From assembly GCA_039683515.1 (NCBI GenBank), contig JBDKRG010000029.1:1-56688 (forward strand): 56,688 bases of DNA, given 5' to 3'. This document shows positions 40,652 through 48,182 of the stretch, in pieces (within the stretch, counting starts at the first letter, position 1; every line of letters starts with the position of its first letter). The stretch is from JAJFUE01 sp039683515. GTDB taxonomy: Bacteria > Sumerlaeota > Sumerlaeia > MVZB01. The notes under the pieces are model-generated. The model was not told the DNA's origin and did not search any database. It saw nothing but the letters and a program-made list of their open reading frames with translations. Both the position numbers and the translations under genes were made by a program.

Positions 40652-42157
40652 TCAGGCTTGCGCTTTCTTCCTCGCCGCGTCCAGCCCCTTGCGGCAGGCG
40701 GCGACCCGGGCGCGGAGGTCCTTGGCCTCGTGGGCCAGGGCGTGGGCCTGCATGAGGACGTCCTCGGCCTGCGGGCCGCCCATGCTGACGCGCTCGGCGA
40801 TGGCGCGGGCGGGGTCGCCCGCCTCGGCCAGCTCCTCGACCCCCGCCAGCGGCGCGATCCCTTCGCGCGCGAGGATGTCGTTGAACGTGTCGGGCGTGAT
40901 CCAGCCGTGGGGCTCGTCGCGCATCACCGACTCCGCGATCACATGATACGCCCTGCGGAACGGTATCTTTCTTGTCCGTGCGAGGCGGTCGGCCAGGTCG
41001 GCGGCCAGGCTGAACCCCTCGGCGGCCGACTCGGCGAGGGCCGCCTTGTCGACTTCGAGGGCCTCGACGACTTCGCCGAACAGCTCGGGGGCCTCGCCGA
41101 CCTCGTCGAGCAGGTCCATGATCCAGTATTTGGTCCACTGCGTGTCGCGGTTGTAGCCGGAGAGCGCGCCGCGGCCGACGGTCGCGAGCATCTGCGACAG
41201 GCCGGCGACGGCGACGGCGCGGGCGCGGGTGACCTCGGCGAAGTCCGGGTTGCGCTTGTTGGGCATGATCGAGCTGCCGGTGACGTGCGCCTGCGAGAGC
41301 CTCAGCCCGTGGCGCGGCGGCGTCGTGTGGAAGATGAGGTCCTGGCCCAGGCTCGAGAGGTGCGTCATCATGATCGCCAGCGTCGAGGCCAGGCGCGCCT
41401 CGGCCTCCCAGCGCGTCGAGATCGCGTCGAGGCTGTTGGGGACGGGGCGCTCGAAGCCCAGGAGTTTCGCGCTCATTTCCCGGTCGATCGGCCACGACGT
41501 GCCGAACGAGGCGGCCGCGCCGAGCGGCGACTGGTTGACCATCGGCCAGAGGGTCTCGAGCGCGAAGGCGTCGCGCGCGAGGCCGTAGGCGTGGGCGGCT
41601 GCCCAGTGGCCGAGGCTCGTCGGCATCGCCGGCTGGCCGTGGGTGAAACCGGGGGCAACGGTCGCCGCGTGGCGCTTGGCGAACGCGGCCAGGGCGCCGA
41701 CCACTTCCGCCAGGGCCTCGATCCGGCCGAGGAGCCGGTCGCGCAGCCAGAGCCGGACGTCGGTGGCCGACTGGTCGTTGCGGCTGCGGGCGGTGTGCAT
41801 GACGCCCGCGACGTCCTCGCCGGCAATGGCGGCGACGGCGCGCTCGATGTTGATGTGGACGTCCTCCAGGCGCGGGTCGAGCCGGAACTTGCCGGCGCGC
41901 CAGCGGGCCTCGACCTGGTCGAGCGCCTTCGCGATCGCCTTCTGGGCGGCCTTGTCGATGATCCCGCGGCGCGCCAGCATGAGGCAGTGGGCGCGGTTGG
42001 TCCAGATGTCGTAGGGGATCAGCGCCTCGTCGGCGGCCGGCCGGCCGGCGACGTCGCGCCCGGCGCAGTAGGCCAGCATGCGCGGCGACGGGCCGCCGCC
42101 GGTGCGTTTGGCCCAGATGGGCCTGGCGGTTTTGGACGAAGCGGCTTTGCGGGCCAT
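40652..42157 (-). CDS. argH: Argininosuccinate lyase-type enzyme
   Basis: Member of the fumarase/aspartase superfamily, 501 residues (ArgH usually about 460). EDVHINIERAV, TARSRNDQSATDVRLW, GYNRDTQWTK and the flexible loop GSSIMPNKRNPDFAEV support ArgH, which splits argininosuccinate to arginine and fumarate. The N-terminus (RPIWAKRTGGGPSPRMLAY) is divergent from the usual WGGRF-type start, and MPNKRNPD differs from the usual MPQKKNPD, so substrate identity is somewhat uncertain. argG is not in the window. Start ATG 42157. Confidence 0.82.
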   Translation of the reverse strand: MARKAASSKTARPIWAKRTGGGPSPRMLAYCAGRDVAGRPAADEALIPYDIWTNRAHCLMLARRGIIDKAAQKAIAKALDQVEARWRAGKFRLDPRLEDVHINIERAVAAIAGEDVAGVMHTARSRNDQSATDVRLWLRDRLLGRIEALAEVVGALAAFAKRHAATVAPGFTHGQPAMPTSLGHWAAAHAYGLARDAFALETLWPMVNQSPLGAAASFGTSWPIDREMSAKLLGFERPVPNSLDAISTRWEAEARLASTLAIMMTHLSSLGQDLIFHTTPPRHGLRLSQAHVTGSSIMPNKRNPDFAEVTRARAVAVAGLSQMLATVGRGALSGYNRDTQWTKYWIMDLLDEVGEAPELFGEVVEALEVDKAALAESAAEGFSLAADLADRLARTRKIPFRRAYHVIAESVMRDEPHGWITPDTFNDILAREGIAPLAGVEELAEAGDPARAIAERVSMGGPQAEDVLMQAHALAHEAKDLRARVAACRKGLDAARKKAQA

Positions 42158-42428
42158 GGCGGACCTCCGGAATAAAATCAGCTCACACGATGGATGAAGA
42201 GACGGAAAAAATCACGCTAAATCCTAATGTTGGGTTCATCGAAGCTTAACAAGGGAGCCGTAGGGTTTGTGGCCCGCGCGGGCGGGGCGAAGGCCCCCAG
42301 GGGCTTCGAGGGATCCCAAAAAGAACGGCCCCGGAGCGGCCCGGCGCAAATAGACCTTGAAAAATAGGCCGAAAGCGGATATTCCGTTGCGCGTCCGAAG
42401 ATTTTCCCAATTCATGAGGTGCATTGGC
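42158..42428. other. Intergenic region between divergent argH and lipoprotein genes
   Basis: This 271-base gap must contain both promoters, but no convincing promoter pair was found. It holds small GC-rich hairpins, e.g. GCCCCCAGGGGC near 42291 and GGCCCCGGAGCGGCC near 42327. No gene is seen. Confidence 0.4.
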
Positions 42429-43301
42429 ATGGCGAAGCTGCTTCGAGAAAATTCGTGCAAATCCACGACAAGAGGCCTGCCGGCGTGCAGGCTGTTTTTA
42501 TTTGTGGCGCTGGCGTGCCTGGCGCCGCTGCCGGGCTGCCAGCGATGGGCGGGCAAAACCGCCGCGCTTGAAGCCCAGGCGACGCTCGCCATCCAGCTCG
42601 ACAAGACCGCCTACCGGCCGGGCGAGCCGGTCAAGATCAGCGCGGTCCTGACCAATGCCGGCGGCAAGACCTCCAAGCTGCGCAAGCTCGACGCCCAGTC
42701 GGTGGCGTTCTTCTACTGCCGCGAGGGCGACCCGGAGCCGATGGAGCGCCGCGCCGTGTTCGGCCGCCGGGAGCCGCTGGGCGAGATGTCCGCCCTGGCC
42801 GCCGGCGCCGCGCTGAACGAAACGTTCCTGCTCACCCGCCTGACCTATTACAGCGGCCCGATGACGGTCGTGGCCATCTACGACCCCAACCGCGCCGACG
42901 CGCGGGTCGGCGGCGGCCGGCTGGCCCCCAAAATCAACAGCAACGTCGTCAAGTTCCAGGTCGCGGGCGAACCGATGTTCGCGCGCGAGCCCAACAGCGG
43001 CCTGATCACCAGCGACGAGGCGCGGCGCCTGGCGGCGGAAAAAGCCCGCGAATCCGGCCGGCAGGGCGCCCAGGCCGTCGACATCGTCTCGGTCCAGGAC
43101 GAGAACGGCTATGACCTGTGGTGGGTCAACGTCAAGTCGCCCAACGCCGGCGGGATCGACGAGCTGACCGGCTGGGCGGTCAGCCCCTACACCGGCAGCG
43201 TCCGCCAGGCCCCCAAGCCCAGGACCGCGATCGACAAGCGGCTGATCCGCAAATCGGCTCCCAAGTCCATTGCTCCGAGGGCTCCGGCCCCCGTCAAATA
43301 A
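42429..43301 (+). CDS. Lipoprotein with C-terminal PepSY-like region
   Basis: The signal peptide ends in lipobox LPGC (about residue 36, LACLAPLPGCQRW). The mature N-terminal half looks like a beta sandwich domain (AIQLDKTAYRPGEPVKISAVL, a phrase typical of Ig-like or BACON-like folds). Near the C-terminus ITSDEARRLAAEKARESG, followed by DLWWVNV and GWAVSPYTGSVRQ, resembles a PepSY-type segment. The ATG at 42429 has AGGT about 9 bases upstream. It lies 136 bases before the first secretin-like gene and may belong to the same transcript. A pilotin-like role for the secretins is a guess without sequence support. Confidence 0.7.
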   Translation: MAKLLRENSCKSTTRGLPACRLFLFVALACLAPLPGCQRWAGKTAALEAQATLAIQLDKTAYRPGEPVKISAVLTNAGGKTSKLRKLDAQSVAFFYCREGDPEPMERRAVFGRREPLGEMSALAAGAALNETFLLTRLTYYSGPMTVVAIYDPNRADARVGGGRLAPKINSNVVKFQVAGEPMFAREPNSGLITSDEARRLAAEKARESGRQGAQAVDIVSVQDENGYDLWWVNVKSPNAGGIDELTGWAVSPYTGSVRQAPKPRTAIDKRLIRKSAPKSIAPRAPAPVK

Positions 43302-43347
43302 CCACGACCAACCCCGGCGGCTTATTGCGCTCCTTGCATGAACCGAT

Positions 43348-43354
43348 AAGGAGG
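43348..43354 (+). promoter_or_regulatory. Strong Shine-Dalgarno without a normal start codon
   Basis: AAGGAGG at 43348-43354 is followed 5 bases later by CTG (43360), not by ATG, GTG or TTG. CTG 43360 is in frame with secretin gene 1. Just before it the 3-codon reading frame ATG AAC CGA TAA (43338-43349) ends inside the Shine-Dalgarno. It is either a non-canonical start or a small leader arrangement. The secretin's own start at 43438 has a separate GGAGGAGAAGG. Confidence 0.3.
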
Positions 43355-43437
43355 ACGGGCTGAAGTTCACATCGGATGGAACGATGCACCCCCGTATCAT
43401 CTCGCGGCGGGCGCGATACGACAGATGGAGGAGAAGG

Positions 43438-45057
43438 ATGTTATCCAAGCACCTGGCCCTGATCTGCATGGCCACGCTGCTGATCCCATTCGCCGGCGCC
43501 GCGGAAACACGGGCGCAGGCGAGTCGGCACACGGCACCCAACGATTTCCCGACGCACGTCGTCAAGGTCCTGCGCACCACCAACAAGGCGCAGACCAACA
43601 GCTACGTCCCGGTTGTTTTCGACTTCAAATACAACAACCCCTACAACGTGATCCGCTTCCTGCTGCGCTCGATCCAGCCCGAGGAAGGCGTCCTGTTCAC
43701 GTTCGTCAACCCGGAGGGGACGGGCGGCAAGGTGCTGTTCGTCGTCCCGCGCTACCAGGTCGACGACCTGCGGGCTCTGGTGGCCTCGCTTGACCGGCCG
43801 GGCCTCACCACCAGCGCCGGCGACATCCGCGTCTACAAGCAGCTGGCGCACCGCCGCGCCGACGCGAGCGACGCCTCGTTCCTGAACGTCGCGGCCTCGT
43901 ACTCGACGTTCAACGGCACGGTGACGATCGCCGACCCCGAAGTCAACGCCCTGTTCTACATGGATACCGAATCGGCCGCCAACCAGGCGGTCAAGGCGCT
44001 CGGCGAGTTCCTCGACGTCCCGACGCCGATGGTCGAGCTGGTCGTCAAGATCTACGAGATCGACTCGCAGAACGACGCCACGATCGGCCAGGACTACATC
44101 GCCTGGAAGAACGGCCCCGGCGCCAACCTGTTCGCCATCGGCGCGTTCGCCGAGTCGGCCTCGGCCGACCATGTGAAGAACCTCGACGGCGCCCTCGTCG
44201 TGCCGCCGGCCTACGGCGGGCTGCCCGGCAACCGCGTCCGCGCCCAGGGCTACAACGCCGCCTACCAGTACGCGACGTCGTCGGCCTTCTTCGACTTCCT
44301 GCAGGTCAAGGGCAAGGCCCGCATGCTGAACCAGGTCAAGCTGGCCGCGCTCAACACCAAGACCGCCGAGATGACGGCGGGCGACCAGGTGCTCTACTAC
44401 AAGGTCACCACGACCGACGACGCCAACGGCGGCGTCCGCGACACCGGCGACATCCACGCCGAGGCCAACGCCACCCGCACCGTCGTCCCGACCACGCTCA
44501 AGAACGACCTCGTCCCGATCGAGACCGGCATCCACCTGGCGTTCCGGCCGATGATCGGGCTCGACTCGGTCAACTTCGACCTGGCCCTGGACTGGAGCGA
44601 CCTGGGCGGCTTTGACGACCAGGGCGTCCCGCAGATCAACAAGCGCTCCTTCGAGAGCAAGTTCCGGCTCGGCGCGGGCGATGAGCTCGTGCTGGGCGGC
44701 TTCAAGCGCCAGGTCCGCGTCCGCGGCCACCAGGGCGTGCCGATCCTCTCGCGCATCCCGGTGCTCGGCTACCTGTTCGGCGGCGAGACCGACAGCAACA
44801 AGAACACCGAGGTCGTCGTCGTCGTCAAGCCCGTGACCATCTTCAACTACAACGTGGCCGGCGGCTACAAAGTGGCCCCGGACGACCAGCTCACGATCGA
44901 CAAGGCCGTCGGCATCGAGCCGATCAAGGAGCCCGACGTCAAGGCCGGCTTCGACCAGATCGGCCTGGACCCGGCGCGCACGGCGACGGCCGACGCCGTC
45001 ACCTCGACCACCGCCCAGAGCTATAACAAGAACAACGGCGCATCCATCGCCAAGTAA
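43438..45057 (+). CDS. Secretin-like outer-membrane protein 1
   Basis: A 539-residue exported protein; signal MLSKHLALICMATLLIPFAGAAETRA from ATG 43438 (GGAGGAGAAGG directly upstream). The N-terminal region THVVKVLRTT followed by VFDFKYNNPYNVIRFLLRS resembles the small N-domain fold of secretins. Shared with secretin 2 is the phrase WKNGPG (residue 223). The C-terminal beta domain ends with VPILSRIPVLGYLF (about residue 434), the classical GspD/PilQ secretin signature, and then VVVVVKPVTI. Secretins form multimeric outer-membrane channels for type II secretion, type IV pili or filamentous phage; no ATPase, pilin or inner-membrane component is adjacent. The pair with secretin 2 is unusual. Confidence 0.85.
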   Translation: MLSKHLALICMATLLIPFAGAAETRAQASRHTAPNDFPTHVVKVLRTTNKAQTNSYVPVVFDFKYNNPYNVIRFLLRSIQPEEGVLFTFVNPEGTGGKVLFVVPRYQVDDLRALVASLDRPGLTTSAGDIRVYKQLAHRRADASDASFLNVAASYSTFNGTVTIADPEVNALFYMDTESAANQAVKALGEFLDVPTPMVELVVKIYEIDSQNDATIGQDYIAWKNGPGANLFAIGAFAESASADHVKNLDGALVVPPAYGGLPGNRVRAQGYNAAYQYATSSAFFDFLQVKGKARMLNQVKLAALNTKTAEMTAGDQVLYYKVTTTDDANGGVRDTGDIHAEANATRTVVPTTLKNDLVPIETGIHLAFRPMIGLDSVNFDLALDWSDLGGFDDQGVPQINKRSFESKFRLGAGDELVLGGFKRQVRVRGHQGVPILSRIPVLGYLFGGETDSNKNTEVVVVVKPVTIFNYNVAGGYKVAPDDQLTIDKAVGIEPIKEPDVKAGFDQIGLDPARTATADAVTSTTAQSYNKNNGASIAK

Positions 45058-45087
45058 CGCCATTCATCCGAACAAGGAGATACTCAG

Positions 45088-46818
45088 ATGATTAGCAAGC
45101 GGTTTTTCCGGGGATGGGTGGGCCTGATGCTGATGGCGCTGACGGCGCCGGCATGGTCCATCGGCTTCCCCGAATACCAGGACGTGCAGACGCTCAAGGG
45201 CAACCCGAGCCCGGGCAAGGTCGAAAGCAACGTCAACGATTACAGGTTCCAGGACGAGCAGCTCAACCTGAGCCCCAACGACGGGCTGGTCAAGGTCCTG
45301 CGCACCGACCAGAAAATCCTCGTCAACGACTTCGAGACGCTCATCGTCCCGATCAAGCAGGTCGACCGGCGCGAAATCCGCAACGTCCTGCGCCAGGTGG
45401 CCGGCATCGAAGGCGGCCGCGTCGAGGAATTCAAGGACAAGAAGACGGGCGAGAGCTTCGTCCAGCTCATCGCCCCGTCCTACATGATGCCCTACCTGCG
45501 CAACGCCATCCAGGCGCTGGACGTGCCGTGGGTCAAGGAATACGAGAACGGCTCGGTCGACTACTACCTCCACATGCTGCACCGCGACGTGGCCGACGTC
45601 GACCTGATCGCCAACGCCGGCTACGGCGGCACCGAGGGCTTCTCGACCCTCGACGTCACGAACAACTCGGTCCACCGCAACGACGAGATCTTCCGCAACG
45701 AGGAATACGCCCGGGCGGTCAAGTTCATCGACATCCCGCTCAACCAGGTCGAGCTGCGCGTGCGCGTCTACGAGATCGCCAGCGCCAACGACCTCAAGAT
45801 CGGCCTCGACTACGTCAACTGGAAGAACGGCCCCGGCCGCACGCTGTTCATCTTCGCCGAGGAAGGCTACCACGCCAGCCAGGAGGCCCGCGGGGCCACG
45901 AGCGTGTTCGATCCGTTCATCGACGCCCGCGCCTCGGCCCCGGGCGACATGCACGACGTCGTCGGCACGACCGTCCGCGACGCCAGCTACCGCGCCGCCA
46001 ACTACCTGCTGACCTCCAACTTCGTCGACTTCCTCCAGACCACGCGCAAGGCCCGCGTCATCAACGAGCAGACGATCACGATCGCCAGCGCCAACACCGG
46101 CGTCGTCTCGACGCAGGACCAGGTGCTCGTCACCGTCGCCTCGCCGACCAAGGTCGCCGACGTCGAGCCCGGCCCGGTCTTCCTCGGCCGCGTCAACCGC
46201 CAGTCGGTCCCCGACACCCCCGACCTGGCCGACGGCCGCATCTTCGTCGACCGCAACCATGACGGCCTCTACACGGCCGGCGTCGACACCCTCCTTGCCG
46301 ACAACGACTGGCCCAGGACCGTCGCGGTCCTCGACAGCGACCGCCGGCTCCATTACCAGAACGCCGGGACGGTCGGCATGGACCTGACGATGACCCCGTA
46401 CATCGGCCTGGAGTCGATGGAGCTGGAGATGGACCTCGACATCGGCGAGCTCAACGGCGTCGCGCCCAACGGCCTGCCGATCATCAACACCCGCACGGTC
46501 TCGACGACGGTCCGCCTGCTCGACGGCCAGCCGTTCGTGATCGCCGGCATCCGCCAGAAGTCGTTCGACGACTCGACGGCCAAGATGCCGTGGCTGGGCT
46601 CGGTTCCGGGCCTGGGCTGGGCGTTCGGCGGCGAGCAGGACCTGCGCCGCGAGCACGAGGTGGTCATCACCATCGAGCCGCACTTCATCACCTCCTCGCA
46701 GCACGACATGGCCGAGTCGGAGCGGATCAACGAGCTCGACCTGATCATGGACGGCAAGGCCCCGCAGCCGAGCCCCGAGCTCAAGGTCGGCTACAGCCAG
46801 TGGCTGCTCGATAAATAA
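45088..46818 (+). CDS. Secretin-like outer-membrane protein 2
   Basis: A 576-residue exported protein with a signal peptide (MISKRFFRGWVGLMLMALTAPAWS), an N-domain around LIVPIKQVDRREIRNVLRQV and the WKNGPG motif (residue 245) as in secretin 1. Its C-terminal secretin signature MPWLGSVPGLGWAF (about residue 500) precedes VVITIEPHFI. AAGGAGA lies 7-8 bases before ATG 45088, which is 30 bases past the first gene, so they form one unit ending at the strong terminator at 46840. The two are paralogues (VKVLRT, YEIxSxND, WKNGPG shared) but differ by more than simple recent duplication. Confidence 0.85.
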   Translation: MISKRFFRGWVGLMLMALTAPAWSIGFPEYQDVQTLKGNPSPGKVESNVNDYRFQDEQLNLSPNDGLVKVLRTDQKILVNDFETLIVPIKQVDRREIRNVLRQVAGIEGGRVEEFKDKKTGESFVQLIAPSYMMPYLRNAIQALDVPWVKEYENGSVDYYLHMLHRDVADVDLIANAGYGGTEGFSTLDVTNNSVHRNDEIFRNEEYARAVKFIDIPLNQVELRVRVYEIASANDLKIGLDYVNWKNGPGRTLFIFAEEGYHASQEARGATSVFDPFIDARASAPGDMHDVVGTTVRDASYRAANYLLTSNFVDFLQTTRKARVINEQTITIASANTGVVSTQDQVLVTVASPTKVADVEPGPVFLGRVNRQSVPDTPDLADGRIFVDRNHDGLYTAGVDTLLADNDWPRTVAVLDSDRRLHYQNAGTVGMDLTMTPYIGLESMELEMDLDIGELNGVAPNGLPIINTRTVSTTVRLLDGQPFVIAGIRQKSFDDSTAKMPWLGSVPGLGWAFGGEQDLRREHEVVITIEPHFITSSQHDMAESERINELDLIMDGKAPQPSPELKVGYSQWLLDK

Positions 46819-46839
46819 AGGACCGCCTCACCCGAATCG

Positions 46840-46878
46840 AAAGGCCGAAGGCCCGCGAGGGCTTTCGGCCTTTTGTTT
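46840..46878 (+). terminator. Rho-independent terminator after the secretin operon
   Basis: A 15-bp stem (46840-46854 with 46859-46873, one G-U-type mismatch) has loop GCGA and is followed by TTTTGTTT. It lies 21 bases past the stop codon of secretin gene 2. Confidence 0.9.
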
Positions 46879-46902
46879 GAGAGCCGAAGCGCTCCGCCCG
46901 CA

Positions 46903-46939
46903 CTCGTGCGTCGTGCGTCGTAATCGTAATCGTAATCGA
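46903..46939 (+). repeat. TCGTGC/TCGTAA hexamer tract
   Basis: Hexamers CGTGCGT/CGTAAT run here between the terminator and the heptamer array. They belong to the same family as 22701-22784 and 39338-39385. A further GAAACCA/GAAACTA tract follows at about 46966-46988. Confidence 0.65.
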
Positions 46940-47028
46940 CCACTCACCCCGCCCGAAGGAAGAAACCAGAAACCAGAAACTAGAAACTTTAAAAAAATGT
47001 TCATGGATATCCCACCCCCGCCCGCGCC

Positions 47029-47119
47029 CATTCCGCAATCCGCATTCCGCAATCCGCAATCCGCAATCCGCATTCCGAAATCCGCAATCCGCATTCCGCA
47101 ATCCGCAATCCGCAATCCC
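47029..47119 (+). repeat. 13-unit heptamer array (CAATCCG/CATTCCG)
   Basis: Thirteen consecutive 7-base units in perfect phase: nine CAATCC-type (the last ends in C rather than G), three CATTCCG plus one at the start, and one AAATCCG. The third base alternates A/T between units. A short three-unit relative is at 52827-52847. It is a STRR-like (short tandem repeated repetitive) sequence, not a CRISPR: no spacers. The pyrF start follows after 62 bases. Confidence 0.9.
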
Positions 47120-47181
47120 CCCGCCGGTTTTTGGTGAATTCATCGCTTGCATTACGGCGGCGTCAATATAAAGTGGTAGGG

Positions 47182-48000
47182 ATGTGCGCCGAGTCCGCCA
47201 CCTTCTTTGAACGGCTGGCCGCCCGCTGCGAGGCGGTGGGGAGCAGCCTGTGCGTCGGGATCGATCCCGACCCGCGGCGCATCCCCAAGCACCTCGGCAG
47301 CGGTCCCGACGCGATCTACCGCTGGTGCGCCGAGATCATCGAGGCGACCGCCGATTACGCCGCCGCGTTCAAGCCGAACCTGGCGTTCTTCGAGTCGATC
47401 GGGATCGAGGGGATGAACGTGCTCAGCCAGGCGCTGGCGCACGTCCCCAAGGGGATCCCGGTCATCCTCGACGCCAAGCGCGGCGACATCGGCTCGACGG
47501 CCGAGCATTACGCCCGCGCGATTTTCGACACGTTGAACGGCGACGCGATCACGGTCAACCCCTACATGGGCTTCGAGTCGGTCGAGCCGTTCCTGAAATA
47601 CGAAAACAAGGGCGTCTACCTGCTGTGCCTGACGTCGAACGCGGGCGCGGCGGATTTCCAGCTGCAGAACGACCTTTACCTGCGCGTGGCGCGCAAGGCG
47701 ACCGAGTGGAACACGCGCGGCAACATCGGGATGGTGGTCGGGGCGACCCGGCCGCAGTTCCTGACGGCGATCCTGGCCGTCGCGCCCGACCTGCCGATGC
47801 TCGTGCCGGGCCTCGGAGCGCAGGGCGGCGACCTCGAGCAGATCATGTCGGCCGTGCCGCGCATGGCCCCGCACCGGCTCCTCTTCAACGTCTCGCGCTC
47901 GATCATCTACGCGGCCGACGACGAGGGCTTCGGCCGCGCCGCCCGCCTCGCCGCCAAGTATTATCACGGAAAAATCAACGCCGCCCGCGAAGCGTCGTAA
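47182..48000 (+). CDS. pyrF: Orotidine-5'-phosphate decarboxylase (type 2)
   Basis: Decarboxylates OMP to UMP, the last step of de novo UMP synthesis. The 272 residues (from ATG 47182) fit the type 2 subfamily found in many actinobacteria and others. Visible motifs are LCVGIDPDPRRIP, AAFKPNLAFFES, VILDAKRGDIGSTAEHYA (catalytic Asp-Lys-Asp region) and VVGATRPQF. No strong Shine-Dalgarno is seen. It is convergent with ettA; a perfect 30-bp inverted repeat lies between them. Confidence 0.95.
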   Translation: MCAESATFFERLAARCEAVGSSLCVGIDPDPRRIPKHLGSGPDAIYRWCAEIIEATADYAAAFKPNLAFFESIGIEGMNVLSQALAHVPKGIPVILDAKRGDIGSTAEHYARAIFDTLNGDAITVNPYMGFESVEPFLKYENKGVYLLCLTSNAGAADFQLQNDLYLRVARKATEWNTRGNIGMVVGATRPQFLTAILAVAPDLPMLVPGLGAQGGDLEQIMSAVPRMAPHRLLFNVSRSIIYAADDEGFGRAARLAAKYYHGKINAAREAS

Positions 48001-48011
48001 ATCAGATAATC

Positions 48012-48091
48012 TGAAACGCCAAGACGCCAAGGCCGCCAAGAATAAGAATCAAATCTTCAAATCTTGGCGGCCTTGGCGTCTTGGCGTTTCA
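48012..48091. terminator. Perfect 30-bp inverted repeat between convergent pyrF and ettA
   Basis: Arms 48012-48041 and 48062-48091 are exact reverse complements (30 of 30), with a 20-base loop. The arms contain GCCAAGAC/GCCAAGGC-type 8-base units. There is no clear U-tract, but the fold would be very stable and it lies between two gene ends, so it could stop transcription from both sides. ATCCG-type and CTCTGCGG-type short tracts follow at 48101-48178. Confidence 0.7.
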
Positions 48092-48182
48092 ATGAAGATC
48101 CGTGCAAATCCGCCCGATCCGCGTCATCCGCGTTCCATTCATGATCTCTGCGGTCTCTGCGGCTCTGCGGTTCAAATCCGGA

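Noticed and set aside
47029..47119. CRISPR-like array
   Set aside because: Units are 7 bases with no unique spacers; it is a simple tandem array, and no cas gene is present.
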